From Actinomycetota bacterium (lineage in GTDB: Bacteria > Actinomycetota > Thermoleophilia > Gaiellales > Gaiellaceae): a DNA stretch of 41,265 nt. The stretch is taken from assembly GCA_005883995.1 (NCBI GenBank), contig VAXB01000019.1, positions 1-41,265 on the forward strand. The letters run 5' to 3'. Of this stretch, positions 32,162 to 40,689 are shown piece after piece (position 1 is the stretch's first letter; every line of letters starts with the position of its first letter). The notes below the pieces were generated by a model, which was not told the origin of the DNA, searched no databases, and saw nothing but the letters and a program-made list of their open reading frames with translations. Made by a program: the position numbers and the translations under genes.

Positions 32162-33430
32162 GTGTTCTTCGACGTGCCCGCGACAGTGATCGTCGGCGCG
32201 CAGTGGGGGGACGAAGGCAAGGGCAAGATCGTCGACCTGCTCGCGCAGGAGTCGGACGTGGTGTGCCGCTACCAGGGCGGCCCGAACGCCGGCCACACGA
32301 TCATCGTCGACGACGAGACGTTCAAGATCCGCCAGGTCCCGAGCGGTGTCGTCAGCGGCAAGCTGTCCGTCATCGGCGCGGGCTGCGTCGTCGACCCCGA
32401 GGTACTGCTCGGCGAGCTCGATCAGCTGACGGAGCGCGGGCTCGAACCGAACGTCGTCGTTTCCGGCAACGCGCACCTGATCATGCCGTGGCACCTCGCG
32501 ATCGACCAGGCGTCGGAACGGCGACTCGGGAAACTCAAGATCGGCACGACGCGTCGGGGCATCGGTCCCGCCTACGCGGACAAGGCGTCGCGCATCGGCA
32601 TCCGCATCCAGGACGTGCTCGACGCGAAGATCCTTCGCCAGAAGATCGAGGTCGCGCTCGCCGAGAAGAACATCTGGCTCGAGCGCGTCTACGACGTCGA
32701 ACCGTTCGACCTCGAGGCGGTCGCGAGCCGGTACGAGGGGTACGCGCAGCGCCTCCGCCCGTACGTCGGCGACGTGTCACTGCTCGTCGACCGCGCATTG
32801 CGAGCCGGGAAGGACGTCCTGTTCGAGGGCGGTCAGGGAACCTTGCTCGACCTCGACCACGGCACGTATCCGTTCGTGACGTCGTCGGCGACGGTCGCGG
32901 CGAACGCAGCAACCGGGATCGGAATCGGCCCGAACCGCATCGACCGGATCATCGGCGTCGCCAAGGCGTACGTGACGCGCGTCGGCGAAGGGCCGTTCCC
33001 GACCGAGATCGCAGGGCCGGACCAGGAGCGCGTTCGCGAGCTCGGCGGCGAATACGGCACGGTGACGGGGCGAGAGCGGCGCTGCGGCTGGCTCGACCTC
33101 GTCGCGTTGCGCTACGCCGTGCGCGTCAACGGGATCACGTCGCTCGCACTGACGAAGCTCGACGTGCTCTCGACGTTCGACCGCCTGCCGGTCTGCGTCC
33201 GCTATCGGCTACGGGACGGGACGGAGACGGAAGACTTCCCCGCACACCAGTCCGACTTTCACGCCGCGGAGCCCGTCTACGAGCACCTCGCCGGGTGGCG
33301 GCAGCCGCTCGACGGCGACCTCCCCGAGGCGGCTCGCGCGTACGTGGCGCGCGTCGAACGCGAGCTCGAGGTCGAGATCTCGCTCGTCGGCACCGGCGCG
33401 GACCGCAAGCGCGTCGTCGCGCTCCGCTAG
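32162..33430 (+). CDS. purA: Adenylosuccinate synthetase
   Basis: PurA joins IMP and aspartate using GTP, the first step from IMP to AMP. All motifs are present: the P-loop-like GAQWGDEGKGKIVDLLA, NAGHTIIVDD, the IMP-binding GTTRRGIGPAY, the GGQGTLLDLDHGTYPFVTSS segment and TKLDVLSTFD for the guanine. Length 422 aa is normal. GTG 32162 has AGGAG only 3 nt upstream, which is tight; GTG 32174 (VPATVIVGAQ) is an alternative. It is separate from the purD-Q operon 2.3 kb away. The stop overlaps the stop of the convergent mobA fusion by 3 bp. Confidence 0.96.
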   Translation: MFFDVPATVIVGAQWGDEGKGKIVDLLAQESDVVCRYQGGPNAGHTIIVDDETFKIRQVPSGVVSGKLSVIGAGCVVDPEVLLGELDQLTERGLEPNVVVSGNAHLIMPWHLAIDQASERRLGKLKIGTTRRGIGPAYADKASRIGIRIQDVLDAKILRQKIEVALAEKNIWLERVYDVEPFDLEAVASRYEGYAQRLRPYVGDVSLLVDRALRAGKDVLFEGGQGTLLDLDHGTYPFVTSSATVAANAATGIGIGPNRIDRIIGVAKAYVTRVGEGPFPTEIAGPDQERVRELGGEYGTVTGRERRCGWLDLVALRYAVRVNGITSLALTKLDVLSTFDRLPVCVRYRLRDGTETEDFPAHQSDFHAAEPVYEHLAGWRQPLDGDLPEAARAYVARVERELEVEISLVGTGADRKRVVALR

Positions 33431-34404
33431 AGACGAAGCTCGTACAGCAGGCGCCGCTGCCCCTGCCGGGGCAGGTCGCCCTCGATCCGGATGAATCCGT
33501 TGGCTTCGTAGAGGCGGCGTGCGTCCGCCATCGCCTCGGTCGTGTCGAGGCGGATCCGTTCGATCCGATGCTCGCGCGACCAGAGGAGCGCCATGCGCAG
33601 CAATCGGCGGCCGAGGCCGCGGCCGCGCAGCTCCGGACGAAGATACATGCGCTTCAGCTCCACCTCGCGCGGCCCGAGTCGTCGCAGCGCGACCGAACCG
33701 ACGACCCGGCCGCGGCTCAGGGCGACCCAGACGGCCTCGTAGACGGCGTCGGGGTCGTCGAGGTCGGGGTCGAGCGTTGGCTCGGCGCGGAACCCGAACT
33801 CGCCGAGCGTATCCGCGACGAGGGCGGCGAAGCCGGGGCCGTGTTCGGCCCGGAACGGAACGATCCGGATCTCGAGCGCTTCGAGGTCGGCCGGCGTGTT
33901 GACGTTGGCGAGTGTCTCGGGATCGATCTCAACCGTCCGCGTGTCGAGCTCGTCCCACGCTTCGTGGAGGGCGAACGCTCCGCGCTCGACTCGCCGCTCG
34001 AGCTGCTCGAGCACGGTCCGTCGCAATGCGACAGGGAGCGGTCCCGCCGCCGGAACGGCCGCGTCGGCACATGCATCCGCGAGACGCCGAAGATCGGATG
34101 CGCGGACGAGCGGCAGGTCGACCGGAACGACGAGCGCGAGCTCCGTGTCCGCCGCGCGAAGACCGGCGAGGATGCCGACGAGCGCGGCGCGTGTGTCCGA
34201 CGCGTCGTCGACCACCGTGAACGGTAGAGCGAACGCGTCTGCGCACTTGCCGACGGCGATGCGCTCGTCGCACGTGGCGCCGAGCGTGCGCCACGCGCGC
34301 TCAGCGAGCGTCTCGCCTTCGAACCGCGCCAGTGCTTTCGGCGAGCCGTACCGCCGGCTCGCGCCGCCCACGAGCAGGATTCCGGTCAGTCGGTCAGGCG
34401 CCAC
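33427..34404 (-). CDS. mobA: MobA molybdenum cofactor guanylyltransferase fused to a GNAT acetyltransferase
   Basis: The GTG at 34404 overlaps the fdhD stop; the track extension to 34674 lies inside fdhD. Residues 1-185 form a MobA-type nucleotidyltransferase: LVGGASRRYGSPKALARFEG (GTP-binding L-x-G-G-x-S-x-R-x-G-x-x-K), VVPVDLPLVRASDLRRLA (metal Asp) and NVNTPADLEAL. MobA adds GMP to Mo-molybdopterin to make the MGD form used by formate dehydrogenases. Residues about 190-325 are a GNAT N-acetyltransferase domain (LRPELRGRGLGRRLLRMALL, the acetyl-CoA loop, and LYEANGFIRIE). No stop or start separates them, so this is one fused polypeptide of 325 aa. The acetyl acceptor is unknown. Co-transcribed with fdhD. 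Confidence 0.87.
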   Translation of the reverse strand: MAPDRLTGILLVGGASRRYGSPKALARFEGETLAERAWRTLGATCDERIAVGKCADAFALPFTVVDDASDTRAALVGILAGLRAADTELALVVPVDLPLVRASDLRRLADACADAAVPAAGPLPVALRRTVLEQLERRVERGAFALHEAWDELDTRTVEIDPETLANVNTPADLEALEIRIVPFRAEHGPGFAALVADTLGEFGFRAEPTLDPDLDDPDAVYEAVWVALSRGRVVGSVALRRLGPREVELKRMYLRPELRGRGLGRRLLRMALLWSREHRIERIRLDTTEAMADARRLYEANGFIRIEGDLPRQGQRRLLYELRL

Positions 34405-35186
34405 GGCTCGCTGTACACGTTGATCGCGCCGCGGCGCGCGAAACCGCACAACGTGATCCCACGGTCGCGCGCAAGGTCGATCGCGAGCGTCGACGGCGCG
34501 CCCACGCCGACGAGGATCGGGGCGCCGGCGACGGCAGCCTTCTGGGCGAGCTCGAACGACAGCCGGCCGCTCACGCACAGGAGCAGCTGTGCGAGCGGCA
34601 GCACGTCGTTCGACTGCGCCCAGCCGATCACCTTGTCCATCGCGTTGTGGCGGCCGACGTCCTCGCGCGCGCACACGAGCTCGCCCTCGCGGGTGAAAAG
34701 GCCGGTCGCGTGAAGGCCGCCGGTTTCCGCGAACGCAGGTTGCGACGCGCGTAGTCGGTCGGGCAACGAGGCGGCGAGCGTGCGCCGCACGCGCAGCTCG
34801 CTGGTGATGCGCGGCGCTTCAACCGCGACCGCGTCCAGTGCGCCCTTGCCGCAGACGCCGCACGAGGACGACGTATAGAAGTTGCGCTGGATCCGCGCCG
34901 GGTCGAAATCCTCGGCGTCGACCTCGACGGTGTTGGCGCGAAGATCGTGGGGCACCCGCGCGGCGCGCGGCGCGATCCCCTCGGTCACGCAAAAACCGAG
35001 CGCAAGCTCCTCGTCGTGACCGGGCGTGCGCATCGTCACGGCGATCGGCCGGCCGCCGATCCGAATCTCGAGCGGCTCCTCCACCGCGATCGCATCGCGA
35101 ACGGTCTCACCGGCGGGAAAGCGAACCACGTCCGCCCGCGCGACCGCGTACGGCGAAGCCCCACCAGCGCCGTCCTCGTTCGCCAT
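34386..35186 (-). CDS. fdhD: Formate dehydrogenase sulfurtransferase FdhD
   Basis: FdhD moves sulfur from IscS-type desulfurase to the Mo-bis-MGD cofactor of formate dehydrogenase. The signature is clear: EELALGFCVTEGI, FYTSSSCGVCGKGALDAV with the essential CxxC, LFTREGELVCAREDVGRHNAMDKVIG, and LLLCVSGRLSFELAQKA. Length 266 aa is normal. ATG 35186 starts the gene; TAGGCT lies 9 nt upstream, suggesting a very short leader. It overlaps the mobA fusion, which makes the cofactor FdhD sulfurates. With selB and selC in this window the target is plausibly a selenocysteine formate dehydrogenase encoded elsewhere. Confidence 0.95.
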   Translation of the reverse strand: MANEDGAGGASPYAVARADVVRFPAGETVRDAIAVEEPLEIRIGGRPIAVTMRTPGHDEELALGFCVTEGIAPRAARVPHDLRANTVEVDAEDFDPARIQRNFYTSSSCGVCGKGALDAVAVEAPRITSELRVRRTLAASLPDRLRASQPAFAETGGLHATGLFTREGELVCAREDVGRHNAMDKVIGWAQSNDVLPLAQLLLCVSGRLSFELAQKAAVAGAPILVGVGAPSTLAIDLARDRGITLCGFARRGAINVYSEPWRLTD

Positions 35187-35215
35187 GACACAACCAGCCT
35201 AGTCCGAACCCGCAC

Positions 35216-35236
35216 CCCCACCCTCAATGGGTGGGG
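35216..35236. terminator. Hairpin between the 108-aa gene and fdhD
   Basis: CCCCACCC and GGGTGGGG form a perfect 8-bp stem around TCAAT. It lies downstream of the - strand 108-aa gene and upstream of fdhD, so it may end the former's transcript. No T-tract. The rest of the 195-bp gap (35187-35381) shows no ORF or other motif. Confidence 0.35.
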
Positions 35237-35381
35237 CTGAAACCCGCCACCCTCGCGATCGACGGTATCGGTTCAGAGCGCACGCGTCAGCGCCGGTTAT
35301 GTGCCGAATTCGTGCGCGCGTGGCGGGGGTCGCGGCGACGGGAAGCGGTGGGCGGCGGCCGAGGTTGGCCGCGGGCGCAGC

Positions 35382-35708
35382 CTACGGCGCCCGGTGGTCT
35401 GCGATCACGTACTCGTAGACAGCGCGATAGCCGTTGATGGCGGCAGCGATGTCTCCCGGCGAGATCCCGTCGGCGCCCGCCTCGACGAGTCTCATCGTTT
35501 CGCGGGCCGAGCGGAACTCGGCGATGATCTCCGGCTCGTCGCCCTCACTCGCGACCGGGTCGCCGATTGCAAAGCCGCGCGCCTCGAGCATCCTGCCGAC
35601 GAGGTTGTCGAGCTCCGGCAACGCCTCGGCAGGCGCGTCGGCGACCTGCTCCTCGAGCGCCTGCCATTCGCTCTCCCATTCGTGACGATCGAGCCCCGGC
35701 TCCAGCAT
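35382..35708 (-). CDS. Conserved-looking acidic hypothetical protein (108 aa)
   Basis: ATG 35708 follows AAGGGG with a 3-nt spacing; the product (MLEPGLDRHEWESEWQALEEQV...) is acidic, helical and without membrane segments or cysteine motifs. A middle part LPELDNLVGRMLEARGFAI and a C-terminal YRAVYEYVIADHRAP look ordered. No family is recognised. It is divergent from the purine operon (64-bp gap) and upstream of fdhD on the same strand. Codon use (GC-rich third positions) matches real genes. Confidence 0.65.
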   Translation of the reverse strand: MLEPGLDRHEWESEWQALEEQVADAPAEALPELDNLVGRMLEARGFAIGDPVASEGDEPEIIAEFRSARETMRLVEAGADGISPGDIAAAINGYRAVYEYVIADHRAP

Positions 35709-35760
35709 CGTCCCCTTCCTGCGCGCGCCGCGTCGCTTTCAAACCCGCCGACGCGACTGG

Positions 35761-35766
35761 TTAGAT
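35761..35766 (+). promoter_or_regulatory. Possible -10 element (TTAGAT) of purD
   Basis: TTAGAT ends 6 nt before GTG 35773, the leaderless spacing seen elsewhere here, but its second base departs from TANNNT. The 64-bp gap leaves no room for a purine riboswitch. Confidence 0.35.
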
Positions 35767-35772
35767 CCGCCC

Positions 35773-36984
35773 GTGAGGGTCTTGCTGGTGGGTTCCGGCG
35801 GCCGTGAGCACGCGCTCGCGTGGAAGCTCGCGCAGTCCGACGGCCTGACGGAGCTGCACGCGGCGCCCGGCAATCCAGGTATCGCGAACGTCGGGGCATG
35901 CCACCCGGTGCGCGCGGAGGACGGGGAGGGCTTGCTCGCACTCGCGCGCGCGCTCGACGTCGACCTCGCTGTCATCGGCCCGGAGGTCCCGCTCGTCGCC
36001 GGCGTGGCCGACGAGCTCCGACACGCCGGAATCGCGACGTTCGGGCCGAGCGCGGCGGCGGCTCGGATCGAAGGCTCCAAGCGCTTCGCGAAGGAGGTGA
36101 TGCACGCCGCCGGTGTTCCCACTGCGGAGACGCTCGCAGTCGCACGGCCGCCATGCGTCCTCAAGGCGGACGGCCTCGCGGCCGGCAAAGGCGTCGTCGT
36201 CTGCAGAACCCAGGAAGAGCTCGACGCCGGCCTCCGCGCAATCGCAGCGTACGGCGACGACGTCGTGATCGAGGAACTCCTCGAGGGCGAGGAGGTCTCG
36301 GTCTTCGCGATTTGCGACGGGGCGCGCGCCGTTCCGCTTCCGGCCGCGCAGGACTTCAAGCGGATCGGCGATGGCGACACGGGCCCGAACACGGGCGGGA
36401 TGGGCTCGTACTCGCCGGTTGCGATCGACGTCGACGAGCTCGTCGACGTGATCCACCGGCCCGTGCTAGCGGAGCTCGCCGAGCGCGGTGCGCCGTTCGT
36501 GGGCGCGCTGTACGCCGGGCTGATGCTGACCGAGGAGGGACCGCGGGTGCTGGAATTCAACTGCCGGTTCGGCGACCCCGAGACGCAATCGCTGATGCCG
36601 CGCATCGAGGTCGACCTGCTCGAGGCGCTTGCAGCCGCCGCCGGCGGCGATCTCGCCGGCACGCAGCTCGGCGCCTCGGATGACGCGGCGGTCACCGTCG
36701 TGATCGCAGGCCGTGGCTATCCGGCTGAAAACGACACCGGCACGCCGATCACCGGCATCGAGGCCGCCGACGCAAGCGGTGCGCTCGTGTTCCACGCAGG
36801 AACCGCCCTGCAGGGTGAGCGGCTCGTGACGAACGGCGGTCGGATCCTGACCGTGACCGCGACGGGGCAGACGCTTGCCGACGCACGCACTGCCGCATAC
36901 AGGGCGTGCGAACTGATTTCGTTCGAAGGGATGCAATACCGCCGCGACATCGCGCTCGAGCGAGGGCTCCGTGCCGTCCGCTGA
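35773..36984 (+). CDS. purD: Phosphoribosylamine-glycine ligase (GARS)
   Basis: PurD condenses phosphoribosylamine and glycine with ATP (step 2 of IMP synthesis). The start VRVLLVGSGGREHALAWKLA and PGNPGI are the PurD N-domain; SKRFAKEVMHAAGVPT and LKADGLAAGKGVVVC form the ATP-grasp core, followed by GEEVSVFAICDG, DFKRIGDGDTGPNTGGMGSY and LEFNCRFGDPETQ, the metal-binding end. The C-terminal B domain ends in AYRACELISFEGMQYRRDI. Length 403 aa is slightly short but complete. First gene of the pur operon; overlaps purE by 14 bp. Confidence 0.96.
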   Translation: MRVLLVGSGGREHALAWKLAQSDGLTELHAAPGNPGIANVGACHPVRAEDGEGLLALARALDVDLAVIGPEVPLVAGVADELRHAGIATFGPSAAAARIEGSKRFAKEVMHAAGVPTAETLAVARPPCVLKADGLAAGKGVVVCRTQEELDAGLRAIAAYGDDVVIEELLEGEEVSVFAICDGARAVPLPAAQDFKRIGDGDTGPNTGGMGSYSPVAIDVDELVDVIHRPVLAELAERGAPFVGALYAGLMLTEEGPRVLEFNCRFGDPETQSLMPRIEVDLLEALAAAAGGDLAGTQLGASDDAAVTVVIAGRGYPAENDTGTPITGIEAADASGALVFHAGTALQGERLVTNGGRILTVTATGQTLADARTAAYRACELISFEGMQYRRDIALERGLRAVR

Positions 36985-37393
36985 CGCCCCGCTCGTCGGG
37001 ATCCTCGTCGGGTCCGAGTCGGACCGCGAGCGGATGCAGGCGGCGCTGGACGAGCTCGACGCGCGGGGGATTCCGCACGAGTTCGAGGTTCGCTCGGCGC
37101 ACCGCCAGCCGGACGCCGTCGCCGAGTACGCCAAGAGCGCGCGCGAGCGGGGCCTTCGCGTCCTGATCACCGGCGCGGGGCTCGCGGCGGCGCTGCCGGG
37201 CGTCGTCGCCGCGCACACCGACCTGCCGGTGATCGGGGTTCCCCTCCGATCGTCGAAGAGCGTCCTGGACGGGTTGGACGCGCTGCTCTCGATCGTCCAG
37301 ATGCCACCCGGCGTGCCGGTCGCCTGCGTCGGCGTCGACAACGCGAAGAATGCTGCTGTCCTCGCGGCGCGGATTCTCGGGCCGTCGGCCTGA
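36971..37393 (+). CDS. purE: 5-(carboxyamino)imidazole ribonucleotide mutase
   Basis: PurE converts N5-CAIR to CAIR in de novo purine synthesis. The 140-aa product has LVGILVGSESDRERMQAAL (nucleotide/phosphate binding), FEVRSAHRQPDAVAEY with the key His, and VLITGAGLAAALPGVVAAHT, followed by PVIGVPLRSS. GTG 36971 lies inside the purD end (14-bp overlap). No purK (N5-CAIR synthase) is seen beside it, although class I PurE proteins need PurK; it may lie elsewhere. Confidence 0.95.
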   Translation: MPSADAPLVGILVGSESDRERMQAALDELDARGIPHEFEVRSAHRQPDAVAEYAKSARERGLRVLITGAGLAAALPGVVAAHTDLPVIGVPLRSSKSVLDGLDALLSIVQMPPGVPVACVGVDNAKNAAVLAARILGPSA

Positions 37394-37401
37394 ACGCTCT
37401 C

Positions 37402-37407
37402 TAGAAT
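37402..37407 (+). promoter_or_regulatory. Internal -10 element (TAGAAT) before purB
   Basis: TAGAAT ends 7 nt before GTG 37415, in the 21-bp purE-purB gap. It fits the leaderless promoter pattern and could give purB-C-S-Q a second promoter. Confidence 0.4.
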
Positions 37408-37414
37408 CGCGCCG

Positions 37415-38731
37415 GTGATTCCACGCTACTCCCGCCCGGCCATGGCCAGGATCTGGTCGGACGAGAGCAAGCTCGCCCGCTGGCTCGACGTCGAGCTCGC
37501 CGCGCTCGAGGCATGGTCGGAGGTCGGCGCGATCCCCGCCGAGGACGTCGCCGCAATCCGCGACCACGCCCACGTGCCAACGCCCGAGCGTGTGGCCGAG
37601 ATCGAGCGCGTGACCGATCACGACACGGCTGCCTTCGTCGACGCGGTCACCGAGCAACTGGGGCCCGAGGGACGGTGGGTTCATTTCGGCCTGACCTCTT
37701 CCGACGTCGTCGACACCGCGCTGTCACTGCAGATCCGTGACGCCGGCCGCGTCGTGGTCGCGGGGATCGACCGCGCGCTCGCGCTCGTCGCCGCACGCGC
37801 GGAGGAGCACCGGCAGACGATCTGCATCGGCCGCTCGCACGGGATCCACGCGGAGCCGACGACCTTCGGCTGGAAGCTCGCCGGCTGGGCGTTCGAGCTC
37901 GACCGCGCCCGCACGCGCGTGATCGCGGCACTCGAGGCGAATCGCGTCGGTCAGCTCTCCGGCACCGTCGGCACGTACGCGCAGGTCGAACCGGAGGTCG
38001 AGCGGCTCGCGTGCGAGCGGCTCGGGCTCGAGCCGGACCCGCTCTCGACGCAGGTCATCGCGCGCGACCGCCACGCGGAACTGCTGTCGGCGCTTGCCCT
38101 TTGCGCGACGTCGCTCGAGCGCTTCGCGACCGAGATCCGCCACCTCGCCCGCACCGAGGTGCGCGAGGTGGAAGAGCCGTTCGGCAAGGGAATGAAGGGT
38201 TCGTCGGCAATGCCGCACAAGCGGAACCCGAAGGTGGCGGAACGCATCTGCGGCCTCGCGCGCGTCGTGCGGGCTGCGGCGCTCGTCGGGCTCGAGAACG
38301 TCCCGCTTTGGCACGAGCGCGACATCTCGAACTCCTCGTCCGAGCGGATCATCGTTCCCGACGCGTTCCTCGCGCTCGACTACATGCTCGACCGCTTCGC
38401 CTGGATCGTCGAAGGACTCGTCGTCTATCCCGAGCGGATGCGCCGGAACCTCGACGCCAGCCACGGGCTCGTGTTCAGCCATCGGCTGCTGCTGGCGCTC
38501 GTCGAGGCGGGCGTCCCGCGCGACGAGGCATACCGGCTCGTGCAGCGACACGCGATGCGCGCGTGGGAGGAGGAGCGCGACTTCCGCACGCTCGTCGCAG
38601 CCGACAGCGACATCTCATCGCGCGTCGAGCTCGACGCAGTCTTCGATCTCGATGCCACCGTCCGTCATCTCGACACCGTGTTCGAGCGCCTCGGCGCGCT
38701 CGTCCGAAAGGAGGAGCCTGTTCATGTCTGA
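37415..38731 (+). CDS. purB: Adenylosuccinate lyase
   Basis: PurB removes fumarate from SAICAR and from adenylosuccinate, serving both IMP synthesis and AMP formation. The fumarase/aspartase-superfamily features are clear: [20 protein letters not shown] at the start, [30 protein letters not shown] with the general acid/base region, and the signature [17 protein letters not shown]. The length, 438 aa, is as in other bacterial PurB. GTG 37415 is the start. The gene overlaps purC by 8 bp, where AAAGGAGGAG inside purB is the purC ribosome-binding site. Confidence 0.96.
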   Translation: MIPRYSRPAMARIWSDESKLARWLDVELAALEAWSEVGAIPAEDVAAIRDHAHVPTPERVAEIERVTDHDTAAFVDAVTEQLGPEGRWVHFGLTSSDVVDTALSLQIRDAGRVVVAGIDRALALVAARAEEHRQTICIGRSHGIHAEPTTFGWKLAGWAFELDRARTRVIAALEANRVGQLSGTVGTYAQVEPEVERLACERLGLEPDPLSTQVIARDRHAELLSALALCATSLERFATEIRHLARTEVREVEEPFGKGMKGSSAMPHKRNPKVAERICGLARVVRAAALVGLENVPLWHERDISNSSSERIIVPDAFLALDYMLDRFAWIVEGLVVYPERMRRNLDASHGLVFSHRLLLALVEAGVPRDEAYRLVQRHAMRAWEEERDFRTLVAADSDISSRVELDAVFDLDATVRHLDTVFERLGALVRKEEPVHV

Positions 38732-39590
38732 AGCCCCTGCGATCCACGTCGGGAGCGGGAAGGTCCGCGAGTTGTTCGCGCTCGACGACGAACGCCTGCT
38801 GCTGGTTGCGAGCGATCGCATCTCGACGTTCGACGTCGTGCTGCCGACGGAGATCCCTGACAAGGGGCGCGTGCTGACGGGATTGTCCGGCTTCTGGTTC
38901 GCCCGGACGCGCGCGATCTGCCCGAACCACCTGCTTTCTTTGCGCAGCGACGGACGGTCGACCGAATGCCGCCGGCTGGAGATGCTCCCGATCGAGTGCG
39001 TCGTCCGCGGCTACCTCTCGGGCTCCGGCTGGAAGGACTACACCGCAACAGGTTCCGTCTGCGGCCATGCACTGCCGGCCGGGCTGGCGGAATCGGCGAA
39101 GCTACCGGAGCCGCTCTTCACGCCGGCGACGAAGGCGGCGACCGGCCACGACGAGAACATCGACCGGGCGCGTGCGGTGGAGCTGATGGACGCCGACCGC
39201 TTCGACGAGGCGGAGCGCCTCTCGCTCGAGCTCTACCGATTCGCTTCGGAGCACGCGCGCGCGCGGGGGATCATCATCGCGGACACGAAGTTCGAATTCG
39301 GCATCGACGGCGAGGGCCGCCTCGTCCTCGGCGACGAGGCGCTGACACCCGACTCCTCGCGCTTCTGGCCGGCCGACGACTATGCGGCGGGCGGTACCCA
39401 GCCGTCGTACGACAAGCAGTTCGTCCGCGACTACTGCGAGACGCTCGGGTGGGACAAGGCGGCACCTGGGCCCGAGCTCCCGGACGACGTCGTCGCGGGT
39501 ACACGCGCCCGCTACGTCGAGGCGTTCGAGCGGATCAGCGGGATTCGCTTCGACGATTACCTCGCCGATCCCGACGTGGTGCTGCGATGA
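38724..39590 (+). CDS. purC: Phosphoribosylaminoimidazole-succinocarboxamide synthase (SAICAR synthetase)
   Basis: PurC joins CAIR and aspartate with ATP to give SAICAR, the substrate of PurB. The 288-aa product has [66 protein letters not shown] and [14 protein letters not shown], all canonical for the longer PurC type. ATG 38724 is set by the strong AAAGGAGGAG nearby; the track start 38652 lies inside purB. Its stop overlaps the purS ATG (ATGA). Confidence 0.96.
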   Translation: MSEAPAIHVGSGKVRELFALDDERLLLVASDRISTFDVVLPTEIPDKGRVLTGLSGFWFARTRAICPNHLLSLRSDGRSTECRRLEMLPIECVVRGYLSGSGWKDYTATGSVCGHALPAGLAESAKLPEPLFTPATKAATGHDENIDRARAVELMDADRFDEAERLSLELYRFASEHARARGIIIADTKFEFGIDGEGRLVLGDEALTPDSSRFWPADDYAAGGTQPSYDKQFVRDYCETLGWDKAAPGPELPDDVVAGTRARYVEAFERISGIRFDDYLADPDVVLR

Positions 39591-39835
39591 AAGCGACCGT
39601 CGTCGTCCGACCGAAGCAGGGGATCCTCGATCCGCAGGGCGAGGCGGTGCAGGGCTCGCTCCGCCACCTGGGCTTCGCAGTCGACGCGGCCCGGATCGGT
39701 CGTGTCGTCGACCTCGACGTCGAGGCCGCCGACGCGGCGGACGTGCGCGCCCAGGTCGAACGGATGTGCGAGCAGCTGCTCGCGAACCCGCTGATCGAGA
39801 GCTACGAGATCGACCTGCAGGAGAACGGCGCGTGA
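39587..39835 (+). CDS. purS: Phosphoribosylformylglycinamidine synthase subunit PurS
   Basis: PurS is the small subunit that bridges PurL and PurQ in the Gram-positive-type FGAM synthase. The 82-aa product has the family pattern [20 protein letters not shown], the [19 protein letters not shown] strand and [12 protein letters not shown] at the end. It overlaps purC by 4 bp (ATGA) and purQ by 4 bp (GTGA). Its presence shows that FGAM synthase here is the three-subunit PurSQL form. Confidence 0.95.
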   Translation: MKATVVVRPKQGILDPQGEAVQGSLRHLGFAVDAARIGRVVDLDVEAADAADVRAQVERMCEQLLANPLIESYEIDLQENGA

Positions 39836-40527
39836 CCTCACCGCAGCCGCGGATCGGCGTCGTCACGTTCCCGGGGTCGCAGGACGATCGCGACGCGTTG
39901 TGGGCGCTCGCGGCACTCGACGCGGAGGCGGTCCCGGTGTGGCATGCCGACGACGAGCTGCCCGACCTCGACGCGATCGTCCTCCCGGGCGGGTTCTCGT
40001 ACGGCGACTACTTGCGCTGCGGGGCGATCGCGCGCTTCTCGCCGGCGATGGCCGCGGTCGCCGGCTTCGCCGCGGACGGCGGCCTCGTCCTCGGGATCTG
40101 CAACGGCTTCCAGATTCTGTGCGAGGCGGGGCTGCTCCCGGGCGTTCTGCGGCCGAACCAGTCACTCGCGTTCATTTGCCGCGACGTCCGCGTGCGCGTC
40201 GAGCGGAGCGACACGCCGTTCACCGCCCGCTGCGAGCCGGGGCAGGAGCTCGTGATTCCCGTGAAGCACGGCGAGGGCTCCTGGTTCTATCCCGAGCAGG
40301 CGCTCCCGGAGCTCGAAGCAAGCGGCGCCGTCGTGCTCCGCTACGCCGAGCCGTGCAACGGCTCGGTCGCGGATGTCGCCGGCGTCGTCAACGCCGCCGG
40401 CAACGTGATGGGCCTCATGCCCCACCCCGAGCACGCGGTCGATCCGCTGCTCGGGTCGGCCGACGGCGCGTTGCTGCTCGCGTCGCTCGTCGACGCTGCG
40501 CGCGATCGCGCGCTCGCCGTCGTCTAG
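39832..40527 (+). CDS. purQ: Phosphoribosylformylglycinamidine synthase, glutaminase subunit PurQ
   Basis: PurQ is a class I glutamine amidotransferase that supplies ammonia to PurL. The nucleophile elbow is LVLGICNGFQILCEAGLL (Cys), the oxyanion/PurS region is VLPGGFSYGDYLRCGAIARF, and the catalytic His-Glu pair is in GLMPHPEHAV. GTG 39832 overlaps the purS stop; the track start 39382 lies inside purC. At 231 aa it is of normal length. purL, which usually follows, is not here; the next gene is on the opposite strand. Confidence 0.95.
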   Translation: MTSPQPRIGVVTFPGSQDDRDALWALAALDAEAVPVWHADDELPDLDAIVLPGGFSYGDYLRCGAIARFSPAMAAVAGFAADGGLVLGICNGFQILCEAGLLPGVLRPNQSLAFICRDVRVRVERSDTPFTARCEPGQELVIPVKHGEGSWFYPEQALPELEASGAVVLRYAEPCNGSVADVAGVVNAAGNVMGLMPHPEHAVDPLLGSADGALLLASLVDAARDRALAVV

Positions 40528-40528
40528 A

Positions 40529-40688
40529 AGGGTTTGGCGGAACGTCGCTCGTCGTCGGGGTGCGATGGCGTTCCGAGGCAAGGACGCAGGGAGCGTTCGT
40601 ATCCGCAGCGATACGGGCGTGACTGAGGACGCGGCCTCGGGGCGAGCGGCGCGGCCCGACGGCACAGCCGATGTTTTTGCCAAGCCCT
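40529..40688 (+). other. Potentially structured ~160-nt non-coding element after purQ
   Basis: The whole gap between purQ and the convergent 94-aa gene is bracketed by AGGGTTTGGC (40529-40538) and GCCAAGCCCT (40679-40688), which pair with one G-U. Inside are CGGAACG/CGTTCCG (40538-40544 with 40569-40575) and a tight hairpin CGTATC-CGCAGC-GATACG (40598-40615). A TTTTT run precedes the closing arm. The G-U pair favours the + strand RNA, which would leave the element at the purQ 3' end. It could be a terminator complex or a 3' UTR RNA. Confidence 0.35.
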
Positions 40689-40689
40689 C

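Noticed and set aside
32068-34227. 719-aa + strand ORF over purA and mobA
   Set aside because: Arg-rich +1-frame shadow; purA and the MobA-GNAT frames are homologous to known proteins.
35709-35772. Purine riboswitch before purD
   Set aside because: The gap is only 64 bp and contains no purine aptamer-like stems; a simple promoter is sufficient.
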